A stretch of DNA of 8,758 nucleotides from Bryobacterales bacterium (GTDB lineage: Bacteria > Acidobacteriota > Terriglobia > Bryobacterales > Bryobacteraceae): contig PKYZ01000140.1 of assembly GCA_003132865.1 (NCBI GenBank), positions 1 through 8,758 on the forward strand, given 5' to 3'. Positions 1 to 7,045 of the stretch are shown in pieces; positions within the stretch are counted from its first letter, which is position 1, and each line of letters opens with the position of its first letter. The notes beneath the pieces are model-generated. The model was not told the DNA's origin. It searched no databases and saw only the letters and a list, made by a program, of their open reading frames with translations. The translations under genes and the position numbers were made by a program.

Positions 1-47
1 GCCTTCTAAGCAGAGGGTCGCCGGTTCGAGTCCGGCCGCGCCTACCA
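1..47 (+). tRNA. tRNA-Arg (anticodon UCU), 3' part; likely attachment site
   Basis: This is the 3' part of a tRNA cut by the window edge. Working back from the encoded CCA (45-47): discriminator A at 44, acceptor 3' strand 37-43, T-arm 20-36 with stem GCCGG/CCGGC and loop TTCGAGT, variable loop GGGTC (15-19), anticodon stem 3' strand GCAGA (10-14), and anticodon loop CTTCTAA (3-9). The loop gives anticodon UCU, which reads AGA (Arg). Bases 1-2 pair with 10-11, so the fold is coherent. An integrase gene ending 42 bp downstream and pointing at the tRNA suggests that the tRNA 3' end is the integration site. No second copy of the T-arm/acceptor sequence is present in the window, so the other attachment site must lie elsewhere. 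Confidence 0.9.
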
Positions 48-88
48 GCTAACCCACGTATTATTAGTTCTTTACGGGAGATTCAAAC

Positions 89-1254
89 TCAGTCGGGCGC
101 CGCCGTTTCGTCACTGTGCCCATTTTTGTGCCTACCCTGTGCCTCTTGTGCGCGCTGGGCGCGCTCCATCGCCGCGCGTCCCGTGTCCAGGTTCGGGTGA
201 ACATAGCGCCGGGTAGTGACAAAGCTGCTGTGTCCCGCAAAGTACGCCAGCGAGTATGGGTCCATGTGATCCGCCCATCTGGTGAGGCAAGTGTGCCGGA
301 AGGTGTAGATCGGAAGATGTTCAGGTCCGGCGAGCGCACACGCCTTGCGGTGGCGCTTCTTGAGGGTGGATGGTTCGATGTGTCCGCTCTTGGTGGGTGC
401 GGGGAAGATCCATTCCGAAGTCGCGACGGTTCGCCGCATCTCAAGAATCGCATCGACCCGCTTCGGCAACGGAAGCGACCTGCGCGCGTTTCCAGTCTTG
501 CCGAACGGGACAAGCAGCGCGCCGTCCCGGCAGTGCTCCCATCTAAGCCGGTAACACTCCTCTGGCCGGAGGCCACAATCGAGCAGAATGGTCGATACGT
601 CCCGCAAGAGAAAGGGATCTTCCGGTTCGGTGGGGCGGTCTCCCCGCGCGGTTGCCCGAATACCCGTAAGCGCCGCTGGTAGGCTTCCAGGATACTCTCA
701 CCGATCGCTTGCGCCGCCTTCAGGTACGCCGCCTCTTCGTTGGGGTTCAAGACGCGTTCGCGTTGCCGTTCGCCCGGCAACAATGAGACGCGAGGCGCCG
801 GGCGCTCCGCCTTTCCCCACTCGACGGCCAGCCGCAGCATCCGACGCAGGACCTGCAACGCACGGTTGGTGCTGGAGACTTCGTACTCGGCGGCTCGCCA
901 CTTGGCCACGAACCCGGAAATCACTGCGGGCGGGACCGCATCAACTGGCGCATTCGCCAACGCTGGGTAACTGACGAGATGGCCCGTCTGAACTTCGTAA
1001 TAGGCTAAAGTTTTCGGTTTGTCAGCAAATCGCGTCCGCACGTACGGTAGAAAATCGGTCTCCGCGAACTCGGCGAGGGTGGGAACGGGCTTCCTTTCGC
1101 GGATTCCAACTTCGCCCTTTGCCAGCGACGTTTTGTGCGCGGCCTCGATCTGCTCAGCTACGCGCTTATTCGTCTGCTTGGTGCTTTCCCGGATGGCTGT
1201 CCCATTCCAGGTGAACCGGTACCACCAGACGTGACCGCGCTTGTATACCGCCAT
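89..1254 (-). pseudogene. Tyrosine site-specific recombinase (integrase), interrupted by a one-base frameshift
   Basis: Phage-type tyrosine recombinase that would catalyse integration and excision at the neighbouring tRNA. The start is ATG at 1254, with GAGGA 7 nt upstream. Residues 1-60 look like an arm-binding domain, and about 60-165 like the SAM-like core-binding domain. The frame breaks near 673-674: one C is missing on the plus strand. Restoring it rejoins the halves as ...EAYQRALTGIRATARGD... and gives 388 residues, a normal family length. In that numbering the catalytic residues are R230 (GLRPEE), K253 (FGKT), R320 (YTFRH), H342 (AGHS) and nucleophile Y351 (RRYVH). The first position of the HxxR box is Tyr (317), a substitution tolerated in some subfamilies. 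As given, the N-terminal frame runs on to 64 without any catalytic residue, and the catalytic part (89-607) lacks the DNA-binding domains. Either the gene is dead or the base is a sequencing error. Last gene of the leftward module. Confidence 0.92.
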
Positions 1255-1256
1255 AG

Positions 1257-1367
1257 CTACGTCCTCGCCGGCCCCGCTCCGTCGCTGTTGATGATTTGGT
1301 TCATCTTGTTCGCCAGTAACGGCGCGCTATCCAGGCGTCCCTGCCCGGAAATCACGCCGCATGACAT
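1257..1367 (-). CDS. Possible 36-aa ORF just before the integrase
   Basis: A 36-codon ORF starts at an ATG about 25 nt after the stop of the Cys-rich ORF. It ends with TAG two bases before the integrase ATG. The only support is that position: reading through it would bring ribosomes to the integrase start. The ribosome binding site is weak and there is no recognisable motif; the middle part (LLANKMNQII) could form a short helix. It may equally be non-coding leader sequence of the integrase gene. Confidence 0.2.
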   Translation of the reverse strand: MSCGVISGQGRLDSAPLLANKMNQIINSDGAGPART

Positions 1368-1392
1368 TAGTCACTTGCTCTTGGCAGCAGAG

Positions 1393-1641
1393 TCAAGGCC
1401 GAAATCGGCCGGACTTCCCTGGCCCTCCTTCTGATCCCGGTCCGGTCGAATGGACGCGCTGGGCCGCGCAACACGGGCAGCAGTTCGAACAATGCGAACC
1501 GGGCAACCGCATCGGTGTGTGCCTGATCGTTACCAGCGCGGTGCCGCACGTCTGGCAGTCCGCGGGCGCTTGGCGCGTCCGGAGGCAATCCGCTGGTCCC
1601 GGCGCCCGAGATTGTTCCCGAACATTTCCGCCTCGCTTCAT
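1393..1641 (-). CDS. Small Cys-rich, zinc-ribbon-like protein, 82 aa
   Basis: Unrecognised family. The translation has CxxC at residues 29-32 (CQTCG) and a cluster CSNCCPCC at 51-58, with His at 41 and 50 and an isolated Cys at 19. Two CxxC pairs about 20 residues apart are what a small zinc ribbon would show. The N-terminus is basic and the C-terminal 20 residues are Gly/Pro/Arg-rich and probably unstructured. A strong Shine-Dalgarno sequence (GGGAGG) lies 10 nt before the ATG. The ATG overlaps the stop of the upstream ORF as ATGA, which supports translational coupling. By position it belongs to the operon between primase and integrase, so a role in replication or recombination control is possible but only inferred. 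A 73-aa alternative frame (1367-1588) lacks a comparable start. Confidence 0.5.
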   Translation of the reverse strand: MKRGGNVREQSRAPGPADCLRTRQAPADCQTCGTALVTIRHTPMRLPGSHCSNCCPCCAAQRVHSTGPGSEGGPGKSGRFRP

Positions 1642-1946
1642 CGTGAATCGTCCTCCCTCGGGCGGCTGCATAATTTGCCGCCGTGACACCGCTTCAATCT
1701 TGTTTTTGTGGGGACAACTGGGGACGGTGGGGACAGCCCCATAAACACAGCGTCCCTGCGTGTCCCCACTCGCGCATTGGAAACTGGGGACAGTGCGGCT
1801 AAGCAAGATCTGGCTTCGCGGCGCGTGAATTTGTCCCCAGTGTTCCCACCCGCCCTTTTAGTGGTGGGGACGCGTCGCGATGCTGTAATTACGGCCTTGT
1901 CCCCCGTGTCCCCACTGTCCCCAGTGGAAAGTGAAAAGGTCCGCAT
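1638..1946 (-). CDS. Low-complexity ORF translated from the TGGGGACA repeat array, 102 aa
   Basis: Unrecognised. Its ATG lies five bases after a GGAGAG Shine-Dalgarno that is fused to the end of the primase gene (GGAGAG-TAA-AT-ATG). Its TGA overlaps the next ATG as ATGA. Both junctions argue that the frame is translated. The protein is compositionally odd: N-terminal GDSGDTGDK, mid-protein LSPVS and LSPPSPVVP, and a basic C-terminus. These motifs are simply the translation of the DNA repeats described at 1709-1923. Because that DNA is an imperfect palindrome, the plus strand reads into a very similar peptide (GDGGDS...LSPVSPLSPV). The coding capacity may therefore be secondary to a DNA-level function. 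No domain is visible. Confidence 0.4.
   Translation of the reverse strand: MRTFSLSTGDSGDTGDKAVITASRRVPTTKRAGGNTGDKFTRREARSCLAALSPVSNARVGTRRDAVFMGLSPPSPVVPTKTRLKRCHGGKLCSRPREDDSR
1709..1923. repeat. Array of about 11 TGGGGACA octamers arranged as a 215-bp imperfect palindrome
   Basis: Copies of TGGGGACA on the plus strand start at 1709, 1719 (ends in G), 1728, 1785 and 1865 (ends in G). Copies of the complement TGTCCCCA start at 1761, 1832, 1841 (TGTTCCCA), 1898 (TGTCCCCC), 1907 and 1916. The outer triplets are direct repeats spaced 9-10 bp and point toward each other. The inner units also mirror about a centre near 1816-1817; for example 1761-1769 pairs with 1864-1872. About one octamer per helical turn, in both orientations and just downstream of a primase-helicase gene, resembles iterons bound by a replication protein. 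Phage P4 alpha protein uses octamer iterons in ori and crr. An origin role here is inference. Confidence 0.75.
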
Positions 1947-1948
1947 AT

Positions 1949-4648
1949 TTACTCTCCGAGAATCGAGGACTCAATCGCGTACACCCTGGTGAGCCCGAGT
2001 TCAGGCAGACGCGGCTTCTTTGTGAGGTGCGGCGGTTCGCAATCCAGGTGTCCCTGCTTCAACAGGGCGCCCGCTACTGCCAGGTAATTGAAGCCATCGC
2101 ACACTTCGCCGCGAAAGACTTCGGGCAGGATCAGATATTCGGATACTTCACCGTCTTCGCCATCCACACGGAAGCCGGCGCGGTCAATGATCCGCTCATG
2201 AATGAGAACCCCCTCCCTGTCATAGCGGGCCTTCGTGGATTGGAAGCGGCTCGCCCCATGTGCGCCGATGAACCGGCGGACCTGGTTAATTGCCGCTTCA
2301 ACATCGCCAGCACCGGTGGTACCCCGTGCCTCAATCCATGATTTGAAGCACCGCACCGCGGCTTCGGTTGCCTCGCCAGGCTCCCAGCCGGTTATCCGGG
2401 CGCCTGTCGCCAGTTCGCCGGCCGCCGCGATTACCGCGAACCGTTGCGCGGCTCTGCACACTTCCCCGGCGACGCCCGCCGGAACACGATTCTTCAGGAA
2501 GTGCACTTGGAAGTTTCGGAGCGTAGATTCCACCTCAGCCCGTTTTCCGGCGATGAATTCCAGGTGCGCCCGCAACGGAGCGCCGTAGTATCGAGCCGCC
2601 GCTTCCTTCAATCGCCTTGCGAACAGGTCCGGCGAGTTGTCCCCGTGGAGGTTCTCGAAAAGCCCCAGTCCGGCCCCAGCATCCGCTTCGATGTTGAGTA
2701 GCCGCACCTCGGCCCCGCCCTTTGTGCGCTTGCCTGCCGTCTGCGCATGATCGGCCAGCGTCACTTCGCCAGCGCTCACGAACAATAGTGCCCAGGACAG
2801 CTTCTTGCGCGCGCCGATGTTGCGGGACATGCGGGCCTTGCCGCTTCCATTGCCTAGCAGATAGGCGACCTCCGCCGCTTCCCGCGCGTCCATCTGGGCA
2901 AGTTCGTCCAAAAAAAGCGTCAGATCGTTGTGAAGCTCGGCGATGGCTTCAAGTCCGTTCGCCGTGGCACGCCACGATTGGACGAAACCATTCCGCCCAC
3001 CGCCGCCCAATACGGAGCCGCCCACCATAAGCGCGGTGCTCTTGCCGGTGGATGTCGCGCCAACAAAGTGGACACCGCCGGATTCGCCTCCCATCAAAGA
3101 CAGCAGTGGTCCGGCAAAGCCGCAAGATGCCGCCAGTATTAGCCGTGAATTACTTGAGCACAATTGGCCCACATGATTGCGCCAGTCGTCTACCGTCCCT
3201 GACACGTTCAAGCAGCGCTCCGTCTCGAACGGCGTCTGAAAGATGACCGGCTCTCCACCCTCGGGTCCGATGCTGGCTCCGGGTAAAACGAAGGTGTCGT
3301 TGTGCCATCCGACCCGCGGCACGCAGAGCACCCTAGATTCGGGTCGTGCAGTCTGGAGGTAAACCGCGAGCAGGCCCCACACCTTGCGTCCGGGTGCGAT
3401 GAACAGCCCACCGTCCAGTAGCCGTGCGCGAATTTCGCCGCCGTCCCCGGAAAGCAGCGACATGGGCATGGCCCATTCATGTGCACGGCCCTCGGAGTCT
3501 CGCCAGCGCAGCAAGCGGCCCCACCCATCGCCTTTGGCGTCTCGCGTGAACGCCGCCACTTCCAGCCGCCCGCAGATCCGTAGCGGTTCGTTTGCCGGGT
3601 CGGGGTCATGGTAGACGACAGCAGCATCAGTTAGCTGGAACGCCGAAGACTCCGGCCCGGCTGTCGCCCTGCGTTTGTCGCTGGTTTCCACCGCCGCGCC
3701 GGCGTCTGGTTCCCATCGGGCGCGCCAAGCTGTCAAAGCGTCATGGGTAAGCACCGGTTGGATACTGGTAAGCCCCTGAAGCTCTTCGAGAGTGCCGCCC
3801 GCACCGAGCCAATCCGAAACATCCTTGTGCTCGGGAACATCCACGATGCGGACTTCACAGCCCACTCGCAACAGATCGGCCGCGACCGATGCTGCGTGCC
3901 TTTGCCCCTTATAGTGCGGCTTCCCGTCCTCGTCCGTCGGTGGGTCGTTGTCCGGTAGGAGCACCACTGAACGGCCGCGAACGGTTTCGGAATACTCGGG
4001 TCGCCACTTACCTGCACCCATGGGATTGCAGGTTGCCAGCAAGCCGAGCGATTCCAAGGAGTGAACGTCTTTTTCGCCCTCGCAAATGAAGACTGCCTCC
4101 GTGGCGCGCTCCGACAAATCCCGAAGGCGGTAGAGAACCAAGCGGACACCCTTAAGATTCCAAACCCAGCCATCCTTGCCGTCCGGCTTTCGCTGTCTGA
4201 ATCCCTTGGGTTCCATGCGGACTGACTGAAAGAGCACGTGGCCGGCTTCATCGGTGTAATCGTAGATCGCCGTGACGCGCGAGCGCGACGCTCGACTCCC
4301 GCGTAGAGGATCGGCCCGCCCGACGATGTCGAAGATCGCCGCCTTCGCCGTCTTGAAGTCCGCACCCGTCAAGGCCATCTCAAGGTCGCAAATGTCCCCG
4401 CCGCGCCCGCACGCCGAGTGACAACACCACTGCCCCGTTGCGGCTTTGACTGCGAAGGAATCCCGCTTGCCCTGGTGGATTGGACACGGGCCGCGCCACT
4501 CGCCGGCCTGCGTCTGCCGCACGTCTGGTGCCCGTGCTGCATAGTACGCGGAGATCTCGCCGCGCGTGAAGGCGGTTTCGGTGCCCACATCCAGGAGTGG
4601 CGCATCTTTTGAAGGACTTATGAAGTCTTCCGCATCACCCGCGCGCAT
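1949..4648 (-). CDS. Primase-helicase of a mobile element (CHC2 zinc finger, Toprim, DUF927-like SF3 ATPase), 899 aa
   Basis: Probable replication protein joining primase and helicase functions, as in P4 alpha-type proteins. In numbering from the ATG at 4648: a DnaG-like zinc finger at about 55-85 (CPIH near 55-58, CCHSAC near 75-80, then GRGGD); a Toprim fold at about 185-290 with EGEKD at 190-194 and PDND at 232-235; a linker; then a DUF927/superfamily-3-like ATPase with Walker A GATSTGKST at 530-538 and Walker B LTLFLDE at 576-582. The last 250 residues contain no motif I recognise. The ATG at 4648 has GGAGAG 7 nt upstream and overlaps the HTH gene by 14 bp; a TTG at 4693 would lengthen it by 15 residues but overlap more. 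The stop codon carries the next gene's Shine-Dalgarno. The zinc finger, Toprim and Walker motifs are all present, so it looks functional. No classical AEP primase motif is evident. Confidence 0.9.
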   Translation of the reverse strand: MRAGDAEDFISPSKDAPLLDVGTETAFTRGEISAYYAARAPDVRQTQAGEWRGPCPIHQGKRDSFAVKAATGQWCCHSACGRGGDICDLEMALTGADFKTAKAAIFDIVGRADPLRGSRASRSRVTAIYDYTDEAGHVLFQSVRMEPKGFRQRKPDGKDGWVWNLKGVRLVLYRLRDLSERATEAVFICEGEKDVHSLESLGLLATCNPMGAGKWRPEYSETVRGRSVVLLPDNDPPTDEDGKPHYKGQRHAASVAADLLRVGCEVRIVDVPEHKDVSDWLGAGGTLEELQGLTSIQPVLTHDALTAWRARWEPDAGAAVETSDKRRATAGPESSAFQLTDAAVVYHDPDPANEPLRICGRLEVAAFTRDAKGDGWGRLLRWRDSEGRAHEWAMPMSLLSGDGGEIRARLLDGGLFIAPGRKVWGLLAVYLQTARPESRVLCVPRVGWHNDTFVLPGASIGPEGGEPVIFQTPFETERCLNVSGTVDDWRNHVGQLCSSNSRLILAASCGFAGPLLSLMGGESGGVHFVGATSTGKSTALMVGGSVLGGGGRNGFVQSWRATANGLEAIAELHNDLTLFLDELAQMDAREAAEVAYLLGNGSGKARMSRNIGARKKLSWALLFVSAGEVTLADHAQTAGKRTKGGAEVRLLNIEADAGAGLGLFENLHGDNSPDLFARRLKEAAARYYGAPLRAHLEFIAGKRAEVESTLRNFQVHFLKNRVPAGVAGEVCRAAQRFAVIAAAGELATGARITGWEPGEATEAAVRCFKSWIEARGTTGAGDVEAAINQVRRFIGAHGASRFQSTKARYDREGVLIHERIIDRAGFRVDGEDGEVSEYLILPEVFRGEVCDGFNYLAVAGALLKQGHLDCEPPHLTKKPRLPELGLTRVYAIESSILGE

Positions 4649-4853
4649 CGGTCCGCTCTCCGCCCGCGGGCCTCGATTCCAACCATGCCGCAACGTCTCC
4701 CGGCTTATAGCGGACCGCCGAGCCGATCTTCAGATACCTCGGGCCTTTTCGAATTAGCCGCCATCGTCGGACAGACGCAACGGACAGGCCCGTGATGCGC
4801 GCCACGTCATGCTCATTCAGAAGGTTGTCGATAGCGTTGTGAACTGCTCCCAT
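4635..4853 (-). CDS. MerR/AlpA-type helix-turn-helix protein (excisionase-like regulator), 72 aa
   Basis: Small DNA-binding protein of the HTH_17/AlpA/excisionase type. Residues 10-60 contain the winged-helix pattern LLNEHDVARITGLSVASVRRW, a Gly-Pro turn, then YLKIGSAVRYKPGDVAAWLES; the RY-x-xxDVxAWL ending is diagnostic. Start ATG at 4853 has GAGG 7 nt upstream. Proteins of this class act as excision-directionality factors, or as transcription activators of integrase or replication genes (AlpA, P4 Vis). As the first gene of the primase-integrase operon, preceded by a repeat-rich 100-bp region, it most likely controls that operon. The choice between excisionase and activator cannot be made from sequence alone. 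Its 3' end overlaps the primase start by 14 bp. Confidence 0.82.
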   Translation of the reverse strand: MGAVHNAIDNLLNEHDVARITGLSVASVRRWRLIRKGPRYLKIGSAVRYKPGDVAAWLESRPAGGERTDARG

Positions 4854-4955
4854 TCGTAATCCTCTGTTGCCCCTGATTGGGACACCCTCAGTGTGGATTA
4901 CTAAGCGTGGGAAAGGTGGGAATTTCCCATGGGAAGAATGGGAAGCTCGCTGTAA
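4854..4955 (-). promoter_or_regulatory. Probable control region of the HTH-primase-integrase operon, with TGGGAA repeats
   Basis: The 102-bp gap between the large hypothetical gene and the HTH gene holds five copies of TGGGAA within 37 bp. On the plus strand they start at 4908, 4917, 4930 and 4939, with one inverted copy (TTCCCA) at 4924-4929. The direct copies form two pairs, each spaced exactly 9 bp. The centre makes a perfect 12-bp palindrome, TTCCCATGGGAA (4924-4935). A separate short inverted repeat, GTAATCC (4856-4862) with GGATTAC (4895-4901), brackets the leader of the HTH gene. No convincing -35/-10 pair was found. An operator bound by the HTH protein itself is the simplest inference. 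Confidence 0.5.
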
Positions 4956-6992
4956 TCAGTCGTTCGGAATGTCTGGCTCTGCCACTCCCGGAACGGTGCG
5001 CCCTTTGTGGGTCTGTTTCGACTGCAACCCCACTATCACTTTCCGAAGAACATCCTCTTGCACGGCACCGCCGTCCAGGATCTTCTGAGTAGTCCTATGT
5101 TCCGGCCCGCCATGGCGCTGCAACTCGTGTTTATTCCATACCCGCTCCGCAAGTCTCGCTTTGAGCCATTTCGCGCGGTTAGGAAACGGCGGAACCGAAA
5201 CCGCACTCTCCGTTACCGGTTCAGTACTTCTAACGGTGTTCTGGGATTCCACCGCCCGCGCCGTCGCTTCGGCCATCAACTTCAACGATGTGTACGAGAG
5301 TGCTTCTCCGGTGATGGCGCCAACGTGCCATTTGGACTCCCTATCCGCTTCGGGAATCTCCGCCCACGGGTTCATGCCCATGACGAAAAACGTAAACCCA
5401 GTTTCCAACTCTTGCAACATCGGTTCCGCCAACCACCCGTACTGAGTCAGCCCACAGCAGACGAACCGGGCGATATCGGAGCGCAATTCCGCTTCAAACT
5501 CTTCAACAGACGCACAGACGGCCATGCACTCCCGCGCAACCAGGGTGAATTGATGAATGACAAGCTCTCGAAGAAACTCCGCATCATGGACCGGCCCGCT
5601 TTTGTTCGCCTCCCGCTCCAGTTTCGGAAGGTAGTCCGCTAGAAAAGCCGCCGTTTTCGCGTCCATGCGGAGAAGCGCCTGTTTCGGCAGCTTCGCAATG
5701 ATGGACACCCCAGTTGCACGCTCTTCCAGCGAAGGGTAGCCCTCGGTCCATATAGCTGCATGCACTGCTTCAAAACTCAGTGGGAACTTTTTGGTATTAG
5801 GAGTGATACCAAGGTCTTTTAGAACAAGCCGTGTCACACGAAGCCGCGCCACGGGTGAGTGTGCCTCCGGGAGATAACTCTCAGCGCACTTGCGCGCATC
5901 TCGAATGAGTTTCTCTTGGCGTTGCGCCCCGCCCAAAGGGGCTTCCCGCTGACGGTCGTACCATGCTTGAAGGGCCGCGTACCCTTTTTGGCGCCTCCGC
6001 TTCGATTCCGGATCGGCCTCTTCTGCCTTCCGATTCCCTTCGATGAGTTCTTGGACTCGCTTGTCTTCCAGGGTGCCAGGTACCAGCAGCCCAAGGTCGG
6101 CGGGGGTTGGTGTGCTCGGCTTGTCCATTGCTCCCTTTCCCTGAGTGGCGTAGCCGCCCCTGTGTAGGGTATTGCCAGCCTCCGCGGGGGACGCCGCGCT
6201 TCGTGATTCCTCTGCCACATCACGATGTGTACCTGGCAATTCCCCGGCCTGTTCGAGGTCTGGGGGAAAGCCCGCTGCGGAGTGCGCCGCATTATGCAAA
6301 ACACTTTCCAGTTGGCGCAGGTTGGAGTCTCTGTCGAAATCTAAGTCGTGAGGTGCCGCCAAATTTATCCAGAGCTGAAAGTCGCCGGCACTGAGCCACA
6401 ACTCCTTCAGCCACGAGAATGTCCGCCTTGCGATTTCGACTCTCTCGATGAATGGCAGGCCCCCGCTAGATCGTTGGCTGGCTACCTCTACCTGGCATCG
6501 CAAGACGTCGAGGCCGCCTCGCTCCAAGATCGAATAGAGTTTAACCTCAAACGGATCTGACGGGTTGCCGGTCCTAAAAGGTTCGCGACGCATCAGCGGA
6601 GATGGGCATCGACCATGGACAAGGGCCCTCACGTTTCTCTCAACAAGGTCCTTGATGGACCCGCAAGTATCTGACGCTGGCATACCGGCTATTCGCCGAG
6701 GTGGGATAACCGACTCGGTCTCTGTGACAGCCAGAGGTGCCGTGCCGTGCGATTCCGCCGTGTCAGTTTGCCGGGCAACCGCCGGGTCAACCGGCTCGAC
6801 CGAGACCACACGATTTGGCGAAGAAGGTCCGCGATCTGCCTTCGGGGTTAGATCCCTCGCGCCTGCGGCGCGCTCGATCAACTTCCAAACCCCAAGCGCG
6901 AGGTTAGGCATTGCAGTGTCGGATTGATAGTCAGGAGTTTCGTTACTCGCGCGGTCGATCAACTCCCGCACTACACGCGCGAAGTCAGCCAT
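4956..6992 (-). CDS. Large protein of unknown function with C-terminal HTH-like domain, about 678 aa
   Basis: Not recognised. The ATG at 6992 has GGAG 8 nt upstream; the frame stays open back to a TTG at 7049. In that longer numbering (697 aa) the N-terminus holds two tandem units of about 28 residues: DYQS-GDTEM-ADFARVVRELIDRA (12-34) and DYQS-DTAM-PNLALGVWKLIERA (40-61). A polar linker follows. Residues 165-260 are a mixed alpha/beta-looking segment, and 260-310 are low complexity. Residues 310-600 are a mostly helical block rich in charged residues with several Cys (FVCCGLTQYGW). The last part (623-678, NRAKWLKARLAERVWN... TTQKILDG) resembles a Cro/XRE-like HTH seen at the C-termini of other unannotated proteins. 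A possible internal start at 6128 with a Shine-Dalgarno would split off the 390-aa C-terminal half. No signal peptide, membrane segment or nuclease motif is seen. Confidence 0.75.
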   Translation of the reverse strand: MADFARVVRELIDRASNETPDYQSDTAMPNLALGVWKLIERAAGARDLTPKADRGPSSPNRVVSVEPVDPAVARQTDTAESHGTAPLAVTETESVIPPRRIAGMPASDTCGSIKDLVERNVRALVHGRCPSPLMRREPFRTGNPSDPFEVKLYSILERGGLDVLRCQVEVASQRSSGGLPFIERVEIARRTFSWLKELWLSAGDFQLWINLAAPHDLDFDRDSNLRQLESVLHNAAHSAAGFPPDLEQAGELPGTHRDVAEESRSAASPAEAGNTLHRGGYATQGKGAMDKPSTPTPADLGLLVPGTLEDKRVQELIEGNRKAEEADPESKRRRQKGYAALQAWYDRQREAPLGGAQRQEKLIRDARKCAESYLPEAHSPVARLRVTRLVLKDLGITPNTKKFPLSFEAVHAAIWTEGYPSLEERATGVSIIAKLPKQALLRMDAKTAAFLADYLPKLEREANKSGPVHDAEFLRELVIHQFTLVARECMAVCASVEEFEAELRSDIARFVCCGLTQYGWLAEPMLQELETGFTFFVMGMNPWAEIPEADRESKWHVGAITGEALSYTSLKLMAEATARAVESQNTVRSTEPVTESAVSVPPFPNRAKWLKARLAERVWNKHELQRHGGPEHRTTQKILDGGAVQEDVLRKVIVGLQSKQTHKGRTVPGVAEPDIPND

Positions 6993-7045
6993 TTCGGTGT
7001 CTCCGGATTGATAGTCGGCGACAGCTCCGGTGCTCGCGCGGCGGT
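6855..7045 (-). repeat. Tandem coding repeat at the 5' end of the large hypothetical gene
   Basis: Two full copies and one partial copy of a unit of about 80-90 bp lie head to tail. Each begins with GCGCGAG-like sequence, contains GACTATCAATCCG, and ends in AGTTGATCGA. The GACTATCAATCCG core is identical in both full copies. The rest has diverged, and the copies differ in length by a few bases. The translated units are described under the large hypothetical gene. The first copy contains the ATG at 6992 with its Shine-Dalgarno, and the second has an in-frame ATG at the matching place, so the translation start region itself was duplicated. Confidence 0.65.

Noticed and set aside
48..88. Terminator between tRNA and integrase
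   Set aside because: No stem-loop followed by a T-run could be found in either direction.
116..682. 188-aa plus-strand ORF
   Set aside because: It is antisense to the integrase catalytic region, whose motifs are clearly on the minus strand.
1367..1588. 73-aa minus-strand ORF with a TAATG overlap to the 36-aa ORF
   Set aside because: It overlaps the Cys-rich ORF, which has a strong Shine-Dalgarno, an ATGA junction and paired CxxC motifs. The 73-aa product is Arg/Ala/Pro-rich, as shadow frames in GC-rich DNA usually are.
1708..1992. 94-aa plus-strand ORF across the octamer array
   Set aside because: It is explained by the palindromic DNA, which makes both strands read alike. It has no ribosome binding site and runs against the operon.
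3733..4365. 210-aa minus-strand ORF
   Set aside because: It is a +1 shadow within the primase gene and Ser/Arg-rich, while the primase frame carries the Toprim motifs.
1649..4693. TTG start at 4693 for the primase gene, giving 914 aa
   Set aside because: It overlaps the HTH gene by 59 bp and uses a rare start. The ATG at 4648 has GGAGAG at good spacing and loses only 15 residues, with no domain affected.
5007..5642. 211-aa plus-strand ORF opposite the large hypothetical gene
   Set aside because: It is antisense, with no ribosome binding site and a basic, low-complexity composition. The minus-strand frame is open for almost 700 codons and ends in an HTH-like domain.
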